From NCBI RefSeq assembly GCF_018139145.2, contig NC_059478.1, positions 5,580,001 to 5,644,000 on the forward strand: DNA of 64,000 nucleotides, in the 5' to 3' direction. Source of the DNA: Gymnogyps californianus (taxonomy: Eukaryota; Chordata; Aves; Accipitriformes; Cathartidae). The position numbers were made by a program, and so were the translations under genes. Positions within the stretch are counted from its first letter, which is position 1, and each line of letters begins with the position of its first letter. A model generated the notes under the pieces. The model was not told where the DNA came from, searched no databases, and was given only the letters and a program-made list of their open reading frames with translations. Of the stretch, positions 37,001 through 45,900 are shown one piece after another.

Positions 37001-38315
37001 GAAAGCATTCAGCCCCTAACTTGTGCAAAAGCAGCAGGCTTAAGGATCTTGGCAGGGCCTCCTGTGGAAAATATGACAGCAAAGTGAAGATAAGTGTAGG
37101 AGATTTTAAAAGAAGAAAAGGAGGGGAGGATTAACGAAAAAAACCCTACCACTAAAAGGCCAAAACCCCTGCTACCATAATGTGTTGCATATTTCCTGTT
37201 TTCTGGCATGTTATGTAGTTGTACTATATGGGTTCTTGCAGCATAGTTGCTCTCATAGAAGAAGCAGTGCTTCACACAAACATGAAGTTACAAAGGTTGG
37301 TTTACCAAATGAGTAAAAAAAAAAAACAAACCAAAATCCTGTAAAATTTTTCTCTTGATTGTGATTTGACTCCTGAGCAGTGCTTTCCCTAGAGACATGC
37401 CTTATGGTACTGTTTTAAATCTTGTTTGCTTGTTAACAGTATGACTGCCTAAGAAAGACTGGATGTTTCAATGTGCTTTCAACAGAGTATAGACACCTAC
37501 CCAGTTGAATAATATTGGGAACTATTTTAATAGATATTATTTTTAATTTTAATGGTGGAACTTTAGCCCAGTTGATCATTCTTGCTTCTACAGGTACATG
37601 GTAAATGCAAAGGAAGAAATGCTTGCTTCAAATGTGACCAAACTGGGTATTTATTGACAGCCATCAGGAATGTGGTGGCTCTTTAATGACCTGAGTAAAT
37701 AAGAGATGTTGCTGTCAGGCAAATTCCTGATGGGGAGAAAATGGGGATATAAACTAATGTAATGCAAACTAGCTGTAATCTTCATGAAAGGGAGTGATGT
37801 CTGCAGCAGGCATTCAGGTTTCCTATGGGAAAAGCCCAGGCAAGTGTTTATGCCTCGTTTTTTTAAATTAGTCTTAAAAATACTAGAGGGCCTACATCAA
37901 TCACTGACCTGTGTGCCAAGAATTCTCTAGCTGCGCCTCAAGTGAGAAGGTTCTGCTTGTGTAGTTTGGTGCTGAGATTTATCATGTTAAGGTTGTTTTG
38001 CTGACAACTTAAATCTTAAATGTCATCAAAATTAATAAGATCTATGGCCATATAATAAAATTATAAACCATGCAGCAGTTTAATATTTTGGTTATACCTG
38101 GGTTTTCTACAGCTCTAAGTATATTTGTACTGCTGAATGATAGTTGCATTCCTCTTCCCCTTTTTTTGAGACAGAACGAGCATTAACAATGTGCATTTAC
38201 ACAGGTGGCTAGTCTGTGAAACAGTGAAATGTAAGTAGCTACTACCCCAAGTAAAGTCTGCTATCATTTATATTTTTGTTTTCAGGTTCCTGCCAACTTG
38301 ATGACCTTTGAATAA
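3933..38315 (+). CDS. RALGPS2: RALGPS2, C-terminal 380 residues (partial gene, 12 exons joined)
   Basis: Joined coding sequence: 3933-4070, 4968-5058, 7781-7848, 8521-8656, 9489-9640, 20908-20962, 24611-24688, 26261-26366, 27093-27185, 34607-34712, 35926-36017, 38286-38315. Every junction is AG before the exon and GT after it, the phases fit at all eleven introns, and the frame stays open to TAA at 38313-38315. The product runs from the end of a RasGEF (CDC25) domain through a linker with PPTPPSP to a PH domain. From memory it matches vertebrate RALGPS2 nearly residue for residue, including the C-terminus LMTFE. The family protein is about 583 residues in human, so roughly 203 N-terminal residues, with the start codon and most of the catalytic domain, lie upstream of the window. 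Known role: guanine exchange on Ral GTPases at membranes. The paralogue RALGPS1 is the main alternative, but the linker and C-terminus favour RALGPS2. No frameshift or stop is seen. Confidence 0.97.
4071..4967 (+). other. RALGPS2 intron (a-b)
   Basis: 897-bp GT-AG intron with donor gtaagc and acceptor tctccag. No repeat or gene recognised. Confidence 0.9.
4968..5058 (+). CDS. RALGPS2: RALGPS2 exon (b): end of RasGEF domain
   Basis: 91-bp exon between acceptor ttctccag and donor gtaagt. It completes the Asp codon and encodes [20 protein letters not shown] followed by QKFVEDDNY, with a Lys codon split AA|A into the next exon. These are the last helices of the RasGEF domain in RALGPS proteins. 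Window residues 46-76. Confidence 0.96.
5059..7780 (+). other. RALGPS2 intron (b-c)
   Basis: 2.7-kb GT-AG intron. It contains an A-rich tract with (CAAAA) units at about 6198-6225 and otherwise AT-rich DNA. The small ORFs on either strand show no recognisable protein. Confidence 0.9.
7781..7848 (+). CDS. RALGPS2: RALGPS2 exon (c): start of linker
   Basis: 68-bp exon after acceptor taatgcag and before donor gtaaat. It encodes [20 protein letters not shown] then LV, with a Gly codon split G|GC into the next exon. It leads from the RasGEF domain into the Ser/Pro-rich linker. It is too short to stand out as an ORF and is placed by phase and by similarity to the family sequence. Window residues 76-99. 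Confidence 0.95.
7849..8520 (+). other. RALGPS2 intron (c-d)
   Basis: 672-bp AT-rich GT-AG intron; nothing recognised inside. Confidence 0.9.
8521..8656 (+). CDS. RALGPS2: RALGPS2 exon (d): linker with SH3-binding proline motif
   Basis: 136-bp exon after acceptor gttgccag and before donor gtcagc. It carries the PxxP motif PPTPPSP (bases 8586-8606, window residues 121-127), the SH3-binding motif that gives the family its name; in the family it is reported to bind adaptor SH3 domains such as those of Grb2 and Nck. Downstream comes the basic stretch [16 protein letters not shown]. An Asn codon is split AA|T into the next exon. Intron phase is consistent on both sides. Confidence 0.96.
8657..9488 (+). 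other. RALGPS2 intron (d-e)
   Basis: 832-bp GT-AG intron; nothing recognised inside. Confidence 0.9.
9489..9640 (+). CDS. RALGPS2: RALGPS2 exon (e): linker
   Basis: 152-bp exon after acceptor tttctag and before donor gtagga. It encodes [40 protein letters not shown] and [10 protein letters not shown], ending with a split Gly codon. The sequence is Ser-rich and probably unstructured. It matches the family linker closely. Window residues 144-195. An ATG inside (HKM) makes a spurious longer reading frame that continues into the intron. Confidence 0.96.
9929..9946 (+). repeat. Poly-C tract (18 C)
   Basis: Uninterrupted C run in the e-f intron, preceded by a pyrimidine-rich stretch. Confidence 0.95.
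17190..17455 (+). mobile_element. CR1 LINE 3'-end fragment
   Basis: The block around CAGGTTGCTCAGAGAGACTG (from 17303) through CAGATGACCTCCCAAGGTCC (from 17412) follows the well-known avian CR1 3' consensus (lone 'aacaggttgcccagagag' and 'gatgacctttaaggtccctt' type motifs), ending near an attcata tail that resembles the CR1 terminal octamer. Orientation is +, the same as RALGPS2. It is a diverged, 5'-truncated copy with no coding potential. The 5' limit is uncertain. Confidence 0.85.
17943..17947. repeat. Target-site duplication CCATG, left copy
   Basis: Identical to 18562-18566 immediately beyond the other end of the LTR. Confidence 0.85.
18210..18215 (+). promoter_or_regulatory. LTR TATA box
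   Basis: TATAAA within the solo LTR, about 262 bp from its 5' end, as expected for the U3 promoter. A transcript would start near 18240, in the sense direction of RALGPS2. Activity is not shown. Confidence 0.6.
18236..18265 (+). repeat. Tandem GGGGCGGATCGCTG units in the LTR
   Basis: Two exact 14-base copies (18236-18249 and 18252-18265), spaced 16 bases start to start, just downstream of the LTR TATA box, at about the predicted start of transcription. Confidence 0.85.
18428..18433 (+). terminator. LTR polyadenylation signal ATTAAA
   Basis: ATTAAA located downstream of the LTR TATA box after the T-rich stretch, in the place expected for the R-region polyadenylation signal. Sense to RALGPS2; use is not shown. 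Confidence 0.45.
18562..18566. repeat. Target-site duplication CCATG, right copy
   Basis: Identical to 17943-17947 immediately before the LTR. Confidence 0.85.
20908..20962 (+). CDS. RALGPS2: RALGPS2 exon (f): 55-bp linker exon
   Basis: Short exon after the 11.3-kb intron that holds the CR1 fragment and solo LTR. Acceptor tttttcaag, donor gtaaga. It completes the Gly codon and encodes [17 protein letters not shown], with an Arg codon split AG|G. The acidic/serine stretch matches the RALGPS2 linker. Phase fits the exons at 9489-9640 and 24611-24688. Confidence 0.94.
20963..24610 (+). other. RALGPS2 intron (f-g)
   Basis: 3.6-kb GT-AG intron. It contains a perfect 9-bp-arm inverted repeat at 22638-22658 and A-rich patches near 23385 and 23520-23550. 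No gene recognised. Confidence 0.88.
22638..22658. repeat. Short perfect inverted repeat
   Basis: CTAGAGAGA and its reverse complement TCTCTCTAG separated by three bases (GCG). It would form a 9-bp hairpin. No known function. Confidence 0.85.
24611..24688 (+). CDS. RALGPS2: RALGPS2 exon (g): 78-bp frame-neutral exon
   Basis: Encodes [20 protein letters not shown] then HMKAS, a basic segment just before the PH domain, with split codons on both sides (AG|G and AG|C). The length of 78 bp is a multiple of three and the flanking phases are equal, so skipping it keeps the frame (AG|C still reads Ser). The acceptor (tccaacag) has a poor pyrimidine tract. Donor is gtacaa. It matches the family sequence, so it is a real exon; whether it is alternatively spliced in this species is inference. 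Confidence 0.93.
24689..26260 (+). other. RALGPS2 intron (g-h)
   Basis: 1.6-kb GT-AG intron, AT-rich, with a short TA-rich patch near 25155-25175. Nothing else recognised. Confidence 0.88.
26261..26366 (+). CDS. RALGPS2: RALGPS2 exon (h): start of PH domain
   Basis: 106-bp exon after acceptor ctcctttcag and before donor gtaaga. It encodes [20 protein letters not shown] and [15 protein letters not shown], ending on a codon boundary. The [14 protein letters not shown] segment is the PH-domain beta1-beta2 region, with the basic residues that bind phosphoinositides in PH domains. Window residues 240-274. Confidence 0.96.
26367..27092 (+). other. RALGPS2 intron (h-i)
   Basis: 726-bp GT-AG intron ending in a long pyrimidine tract (about 27068-27090). 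Nothing else recognised. Confidence 0.88.
27093..27185 (+). CDS. RALGPS2: RALGPS2 exon (i): PH domain core
   Basis: 93-bp in-phase exon (31 codons) after a long pyrimidine tract ending ctctctag and before donor gtatgc. It encodes [20 protein letters not shown] then [11 protein letters not shown]. The W-x-x-Y-W-x-x-L-x-x-x-x-L-x-Y-Y pattern is the typical PH beta3-beta4 signature. Both ends are phase 0, so this exon too could be skipped in frame, but loss would destroy the PH fold. Confidence 0.96.
30479..30487 (+). promoter_or_regulatory. TATA-like box in i-j intron
   Basis: TATATAAAG is a full TATA consensus, 46 bases before the ATG of the small signal-peptide-like ORF at 30533. In an AT-rich intron such matches arise by chance, so promoter function is speculative. 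Confidence 0.25.
30533..30772 (+). other. Signal-peptide-like small ORF (unproven)
   Basis: A 79-residue frame opening [20 protein letters not shown], which looks like a hydrophobic signal peptide with a plausible cleavage after Q-A-A. The remainder has one Cys and no domain I recognise. It ends in a stop at 30770-30772. It lies in the RALGPS2 i-j intron on the sense strand behind a TATA-like box; an out-of-frame ATG at 30507 lies between them. It could be a first exon of a small secreted protein gene or chance. I do not assign a function. Confidence 0.2.
33470..33960 (+). other. Purine-rich block
   Basis: This stretch of the i-j intron is visibly G+A rich on the + strand, with many gag/gga/aga words and few pyrimidine runs, unlike its AT-rich surroundings. 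It could be an old repeat; no family recognised. Confidence 0.5.
34607..34712 (+). CDS. RALGPS2: RALGPS2 exon (j): PH domain
   Basis: 106-bp exon after acceptor tatttgcag and before donor gtaagc, following a 7.4-kb intron. It encodes [20 protein letters not shown] and [15 protein letters not shown] plus a split Gly. It forms the beta5-beta7 region of the PH domain. The phase-0 start fits the end of the exon at 27093-27185. Confidence 0.96.
34713..35925 (+). other. RALGPS2 intron (j-k)
   Basis: 1.2-kb AT-rich GT-AG intron with an A run near 35022-35032. Nothing else recognised. Confidence 0.88.
35926..36017 (+). CDS. RALGPS2: RALGPS2 exon (k): C-terminal helix of PH domain
   Basis: 92-bp exon after acceptor tccctta followed by g, and before donor gtgaga. 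It completes Gly and encodes [20 protein letters not shown] then [10 protein letters not shown]. The Trp in MLWF (window residue 357) is the near-invariant tryptophan of the C-terminal PH helix. It ends in phase 0. Confidence 0.96.
36018..38285 (+). other. RALGPS2 intron (k-l)
   Basis: 2.3-kb GT-AG intron. Overlapping antisense ORFs at 36703-36965 have no recognisable domain. Nothing else recognised. Confidence 0.88.
38286..38315 (+). CDS. RALGPS2: RALGPS2 terminal coding exon (l) and stop
   Basis: After acceptor gttttcag the frame reads VPANLMTFE and stops at TAA (38313-38315). This nine-residue tail matches the family C-terminus, so the acceptor and stop are well supported despite the short coding part. 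The exon continues as 3' UTR. Confidence 0.94.
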   Translation, partial: VPANLMTFE

Positions 38316-39955
38316 TAGGCTAATTCAAAACAAAAAAAGAACAATTTGAACCATCTCATAATTGAGAACGAGGTCCTGATGAAAAATGTGCCAGCTGTAT
38401 TCTGTGCCAGAACAGAGCCTGTCAACTCGATCTCTGAACTCTGGAGCCCTGAACAAAACCACTAATGGTTGGGGAGTAGAGTCCCCCAAATTAAAAATGG
38501 AGTTGCAACATGAATTGCCATGGACCATGCTTTGTTATATTCTCTGAACTGACCTGTGGAAACCACTGCCTTAAAGAGTGAAAGGAAAAACAACATGAAA
38601 CACCAAATAGTGTGTGTGAAACTTCTGGCGGTGCTGTGCTTGAGTTAAATAGATTGTAGCTAGTTTGAGTTTCTTTTAACTTTATACTAATTTTGAAAAT
38701 AACTCACCTTTTTAGGCATTCTTAAGAAAACAGGTAAACTGGTATTTAAGAGTTGTATCGACAGCTATGTATGAACTGGGTAAAAGAGGTACTACATGTT
38801 CTAGAGATGTTGTTTAGACTATACCAGGAGTTCTCGATGGGAGCTTGTCCCAGGCACACTTAGCCTGGAGCAATGTTATTTCTCTCAGACCTACAAGTAT
38901 AAGAAATGTAACAACTGCAAGTTTAAAATAGCAGTAAGCTTGCAAACCTTAGTACTGTATAGGAGCCATATTCCCTACGAGTGGCACAAAGGCTGAGCAC
39001 TTACACACCAAAAATTTTTTTGGTACGTTGTTACCTAATTCCTGGTTAAAAATGTAGTTCACATGGTTTTGGGTGGTCGGTGTGTGTGTGTGTGTAAGAG
39101 ACAAAACTGAAAGCACTGTTGGGTCAGAACTGAGTGTTTTCTTCCCATTTGTTTCTACACCTGTCACTCTCCTATGTACAAAGGTTGAATGACAAAAAAA
39201 AAACCCCAACACCTGGGTATAGCTCACCGAGACATTTTACTTCTCTGGGTATCTGTTAATTATCAGTTAGGGACCACTGTTAGTGTATGGTGTTTCATAA
39301 TATCACTTAAGATCTACGTTTTAAAAAGATAGAGGCACAATTTCAAGCTTTCATGTTCTCATTTGGCAATAATTGATTTTAGTACCTGTCTTGGTCAAAA
39401 TAGTTGACGTTGTGTGGTATTGATAACATGGCCTAAAGCAGACCTTACATACTGAAGCTCTTTTGATCTTCAGGCAAATACTTAATTTATTAGAAGGTAG
39501 GATAACCTAAGGAGAGAAAAGGTGCGGGACTATCAAAATTCCATCCTTGACAGGAATAATTCTTGGTCACTGAAATTACTCACAGACAAAACATTACGGT
39601 TGTAAAAAGGGAGCCATGCTTTATATGTGTGTTTTATGCTTAAGACTTTGATTCTTGCTTTATTTGGGTTTCCTTGACGTCACCTAGATATAGTTTCCTG
39701 GATGATGAGTCTTTCTTTAATCTTCAGAAATACAATCTTTGTAAAGCAAGGAAACGTTGTCCAAATATGACTCCGATATCAGAACTTTGAAGTCTGTGAA
39801 AAAGTAGTAACTGTTCCATTGACATTGTGGTTTAGTGGCCGTAAATACGCTTGCAGATTCCACCATGAATACTCCTTTTTAAAAAGAAACAAGCTACCTA
39901 CCAGTCTGTGGCAGAGTTCTCTGACTATCTAATAAAGGTTTCTACTTGTAGTTAT
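38316..39955 (+). other. RALGPS2: RALGPS2 3' UTR (end inferred)
   Basis: Starts directly after the TAA. The first canonical polyadenylation hexamer is AATAAA at 39931-39936, followed by a T/G-rich stretch; a weaker ATTAAA is at 38490. The UTR contains a short (GT)n at about 39080-39095. The true end cannot be read from sequence alone, and further hexamers occur beyond 43 kb, so longer isoforms are possible. Confidence 0.6.
39931..39936 (+). terminator. Candidate RALGPS2 polyadenylation signal AATAAA
   Basis: First AATAAA after the stop codon, about 1.6 kb downstream, followed within 40 bases by T-rich and TG-containing sequence of the kind that forms a cleavage-stimulation region. Use in vivo is inferred. 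Confidence 0.5.
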
Positions 39956-42900
39956 TATTTTGAAAATGTACAGTTTGTTTATTGCATCTGAGTAGAAGCC
40001 TATAAATTCACTTTTTGGTTTTTTTCCAGAGTCAAATTAATCTCTTAATGGAAATGATTAATTTCTGATTTCTGGGGGGCAAAAAAGGAGGATAATCCAA
40101 TCTCACAGTAAAAAACCAAAACAAAACACAAAAACCCCAACCACTTGGTGATGTAGAGTAAAGGGTAATAGGCTGGTTTATGTTTCCAAGAATTGTTCAT
40201 GTGAATTGGCTCTTGGTAGAAAGAAACCAGTAGAAGGATGCTTCTGTCAGAATTACACCACAAGCATCGTGGGAATTTGTGTCACTTCGCAATTTTTTTT
40301 GTTGTTGTTTTGATGGGGAATGAATAGTCTGTTCTGATCCTGAAGTCATGTATTTTGGGAAGGGATTGCTTGTGCTGAATCCCTCTGCAATTCACACATC
40401 TCCCAAGTTTACCCATGTTGGGTGTATGGTAAAGACAACATCTTCATAGCCAGCAGTGTTAATGTAGTAGACTTTGCACAACTTTAGTTTTGTTTTTTTC
40501 ATTTTAAAAATTACTTAATGTGTGTTTCTTCTCAACAATTGTTTTTTTAACAATGTGTGTACTTTTTTAAGCATTGTGGATAACAGCCTGTGGATTTTGA
40601 ATTTTTAAATAAGCTATTATAGGTTCATTGCAGCATAACTGTATCTGTTCTTCTGTTAGTGAAAGGAAACGTGCAACTGGGAGCCACAGCCTGACATCAC
40701 GCAGCTTTGCTAAAGACAGAGCCAGGTCAGAAGGTGTCATTTGTTATTGGTTTTTTATATTTTTCCAGCTGTTTTGAGTTAGGTTTTTATGGTAGGAAGA
40801 TGGTGGGGAAAACAGTTCACAAATCATCATTTAGTGAATTGTTGCTGTTACCAACTTTCATTGTTCTTTGTCCTCCTGCTCTTCCTTGGTTTTCTGCCCT
40901 CGGATATGCTGTTTTTCATGGGAGAGATTGACTATTGTGGGAGGAGTTTCTTAAAATGTGTAGCCAGAATAACTAGAGTGATTAATGACAACATGGAAAA
41001 CATTATTGGCATTTGTTACAATGAGTAGTTCAGTATTTTCCTATTGTATATTTCCTATTTAGCCATGTAGTCCTACAGGGCAACACAGAAATACTGAAAA
41101 GTTACATATTTTGAGGTAAATGGTGGTCAGAAAGAGGTGGTAGTTTTGTTCCCTGAGGGAAGGCTGCCTCAGCTAAGCTTTGGAAAGACTCAGACAAGTC
41201 AAATACAGTGTAAAGAACATAGTAATGTCCTTTCTAAAAAGGGGGTTTTAAAAATTAAATAATTAAAACCAGTGCTGAGAAAACAAGGACAGCAACGAGC
41301 TCATGGTATTCAGGTAAGACTGTCATCCAGACTACTTCAGATAGTTGGCAGTTTCTCTTTGGTTTTTATTTTTAATGTATTGCTCTAATTCTTTATCTTG
41401 TTGTTAACTGCTGAAATACTTCAGCTAATATTTGTCACTTTATTTCTTAATGTTTTGATTTTGAAACTAAAGATGCCCCTTACAGTTCCCTGTTTTGGAG
41501 GCATATGAGCAAAAGGTATTCAGAGTAGATCTTCATAGCAAGACTTCACATGTAAATGTTAATCACCTGCTGACTGCTAACCGCTTTGTTAGCTAGACTA
41601 ACAGGCTTGGGAAAGATTGAACAACAGGGAATGTCTGGTTTATGAAATTGGTGCAGTGCATTAGAAATACATAACATTGCACTGGTTGTTGAATACTTAC
41701 TGCTAACTTCTGTCTTCCTAACTTAATCAGTACTACTTTTGGCTAGGTTTTTCAAACCTGACTTCTATTGCAGTGTTCTTAGAAAGCAAATAAGGAGATT
41801 TATTTTTGAAAAATTCTGATAATTTGAGTAAACATAGCTCATCCCAGACACGTATTTCATTTTGCAGACATTTCATGCCAGAGGAATATTACTCAAGCTA
41901 TTATGATTCATTAAGTATTCAGGTGCAAGTTATAGGCATTAAAACTACAAATGCTAAATGAATGCACATAAATACTTAATGAATGAGCTTTAGCACCCAG
42001 CTTTAAAATTGTGTTACTGTTAGCTCTTAAATTACTGTGAAAATCATATCCTACTTAAGAAAGATCTGAAAAGGAAAATACTGTAATGGCAGACATTATT
42101 TGTCAACTCTGCAGCTGGCGTATTAAGCAGCTCCCTAGTTACGCAGATGTTTTAGCCTCCTGCTTGAGGAATCAGTGTCTCTTTTGGGGAATCAGCTGAT
42201 TAACTTTCCTCCTCAAAATGCAACTGCAGAGCGCTTGAACTTTTACCAAGAAAAGTGTTTATAGAAGTATGCATATTTGAAAACATATTGGGAGCAAAAG
42301 AAAGCATAAAAAACCACAGCAGGATTTTATTAGTTATCTTTTCCTCACTAGAAGTAAATTTATCTAATCTAATTTTTCTTGCAACGTCTGCCTCCTCTAT
42401 TTGCATTTATACATTTTCAGCAATAGTCCTCCTCTATCAGTATCAGACATAACAAATGTTAAAAGGAAATGCTTTCCCTTCCAGCAGAACTAATTGCAGT
42501 TTTTGGTGCTGCTAAGGCACTCGAGGAGATGAGGTCCCTTTTGACAAAAGGCAAATTGATCTTGTGGTTTTGGTTAACTGTAGCAAATCTTGTCCAAATC
42601 AAGATGAGATAAATCATGGGATGTTGTTTCTTCTGGCTCTGTCAGTGGCTTTTTTCTTCGTTCTTTGTCGGTTTTTTTGGTGTGCTAACTCACCAGCATT
42701 AGTAGTTCCAATCTTTTCCATGGCCGGCTGTAGTATGCTGCCTGTTGCAAGCATCAAGACACCAGGGCTGGTACTAAATCACATCAGTTAATTGCTTATT
42801 CTCCCTACAAGGACAAGTTTTTAAAGTTTTGTTATTATTTAAGTATTGCCCTTTTTCTTTAATTTTTCTCTAAAAGTGGATAAGGTGATTTGGCTTGGGA

Positions 42901-45900
42901 AAGTTGTCATTAAAAGAGTCTGTATGAGTGGACATTGAATTTGTTTATAGGGGTTATCCTTTTTTTAAAACCATCATTCTAATTTGTAATGCATCAAGAG
43001 GGTGAGTGCTTGGATTTAAGGAGGACTTTTGTCAGTGCCTTATTATTAACTTGAAGACCAATTCCTTTATTTCAATGCAGAGAGTACCACAATGGCAGGC
43101 TTGCATACTGTGTCCTTGATGTACCAAGGGGTAACATTCTTTGCAGTCATTGCATTTCTGCAGAAGTTAGTTGTTTTGGTCGATGTAAAATAGTTGTGGC
43201 TTGAGTTGCTTTAGTATTTTTTTTCTGTATTTGAATAGCCTCTTTTTAGGAAAAATGCAGAGGTATTTGGTAGCTTAGGCTTGTTCAGCTTTTATCAGAA
43301 GTAGCTCAGACTTCTTCAAAATTAATTTATTTTTATTTTGGTATGTCTCTAAATAGATTTAGTAGGGGGGGAAGTTGAAAAGGGTAGTCCAAGTCATGGT
43401 CTAGAGCACATGAACTGAAGAGCTCACATTATTAGAAAGGAGCTTGCTTTTCTCTCTCCCATTTTGATTTAAACATTGAAGAGCATTCTTACACGAAGAT
43501 TTATGTCTTGCAAGCTTTTTGTTAATGTAAAATAAATACTACAGGAAAAAACTGTTTGGGGAAAGAGAAGGCTTGGATAAATCTTATTCTTTCTTAATAT
43601 CCCATAAGCTCAGTTTTGTATATTGTATTTCTAGTGCCAACACTATGTAGAGAGTACTGTCCTTCACCGAAACAACTGCTAGAGATTGTTTTAGTAGCAA
43701 GATTTTATAAGCTTTGGAAGGGGAAATGAAAGAAAGAATGTGTTGTTCTTAAGCAATTAAATATTTGTTTTCCTGGAACACATCCTTATAAAAACATAGC
43801 AGTTTTACTATATTGTATATAAATTCAGATGTTGGAAAGGGAAGGATAATTTGAAAGTTAATCTTATGCTTTCTAAGAATCTTCAAAGACAATAGAAGGG
43901 TTAGGTCAAAGGAGAAAAGACGAATTACTTAGTTTAGCCATGCCTCTTGCAGAACAGAGCCGACAAGTTTTCTTGAAGTTACGTTGCTAAGAAAAAAGGT
44001 GTATGAAATGTAATGAAATGCAAGTTCCTGCAGATCATGGCATGGTTATGGCTGTGAGCCTGATCTTGCTCTTAAATGACTAAAAGCATCGTAAATACTC
44101 CATTCCTTTGTGTGTTTGATTAGCATATTATTTCTCTTTGTTTGGGTAGGCTCTGGCCTTCACATGTGTTTCCTGAAGGTATTTCTTACTGTTCCAAAGC
44201 TGTTCACAGGTGAAACTGAAAAGCAGTATAAATCGATTAGATGTTGAAATAAAGGGTTCTAGGGAGCCTTGTTTACAGGCACCTCTAGCTCCTTGTGTAC
44301 AGGAGCATATCCATTCAAATACTACTGTACGGAAGTGTGAAAAGCACCAGGAAATCATATATGTGTTTTATAATAATCCTGTAAGGACCAACCATCACTG
44401 GAAGGGGGATCAAGGTTGTCATGCAGTAAACACAAGCCATTTTTAATATTCCCTGCTGGCGTGAGGTGTTATAGGGATAGAGGGATTGCACTATGATCTC
44501 ATTGAGTGATGTGCAGTTTGGCTGTCTTCTAGCCTTTTTCTTCAACTTTTTTAATACTTTATTCTGTGTGTGCGTGTGAAAATTGTGTGTTTGCATAAGC
44601 TAGTTTAAATGAATTTAAGTACAGGTTTCAAAAATCTTTCCTACTGAAATAAATGATTTAAAAGATGGCCTGTGTCTGAAGTTTTAATTTCTCATTAAAA
44701 AACTGCATTGGTACTGCAACCAGGTTTTGCAACATGGAATTTGACTGTCTTTCAGAATGATGCTGAGATCAGCTGGAATTTTAGTAGCTTCTTTCAATGA
44801 ACCTCTGAAATGTAGCGTGTAAGTATACCATTGTCTGTTGGTACAAAAGAAATCCAAAAACTAGCAGGAAAATACAGTTCACTGAAGAGATTTATGTTTC
44901 GTTTCAGAGATCATTCTATTAAATGGCGTGGTTTTTCTCTCCATGGTAGTTTTTCAGATATTTTTTTTTTCCTGTGGTCTCTATACTTACAGATATGATA
45001 AATTTAAACTCACTGAAAGCAGTCATCAGGCAGATTGACTCTTAACTTTAGGAGCAACTACATGGATGATAAACTAAAAATGGACGAATGAATAGCATGC
45101 AAAGCTTTGTACTGCATTAGCTTTTTGTTTGGTGTTGCTTCTCTACTTTCTGTGCCTTTTTAACTCTGTTAAGCCTTACTGAACAGCCACATACAGCCCT
45201 CAGTGGGAAATGCTGTGGGGTCAGGTTGTAAAATGCTTGTCAGATTGTGAGCCTTGGGCTCCTTCTCTCCCCGCCCCCCCCGCCCCCCCGCCAATGGAAC
45301 AATTCATTTCAAATGTATTTACAGAGAGAAGGAATAAAGTAGATTTTTGTAAAAACCCCCCCTTATTTCCAGACTACTGAGTTTGAGAAAATGCTTTGTG
45401 CTCAGTAGTGTAGAAAGAAACACAGAATTAATTAGCTGGTGATTTCTGTTTTCCTTTTCTTTGTTCCTTTTCAAAGATCTTTTTGTTACTCATCAGGTTC
45501 TGGCAAACAGATTTTGTGATGAGCTGCTTTATTAACTCAAATGCTAACTCCGTGCTCTCAGGCAGGAGCCTGAGACTGCAAGTTGAGAGGCACAGACAGA
45601 GTAAAGTGATTCTTGGTTCAAATGCCTCTTCTCGGAAAAGACATTTTCTGCCCTGTTTCAACTGCATCTCTGTCTACAACAATACTAGTGATTCCAAGTC
45701 TGGCGCTCTCCTCTGTTAGCTCCATCATTTATCTGTGATTTCTGTCTTCCATATGCTTTCTTGCCTTTAAATACTTACGGGCTATAGCATCTTTCTGCAG
45801 TGCCTGTTAGAAGTGGCTGGAGTGAGAGGTCTTTGAAGCATTTTTTTTATTTTATTTTATTTTCAAATCAAGGAACATGTCAAGGACTCCTTTGGCTTCT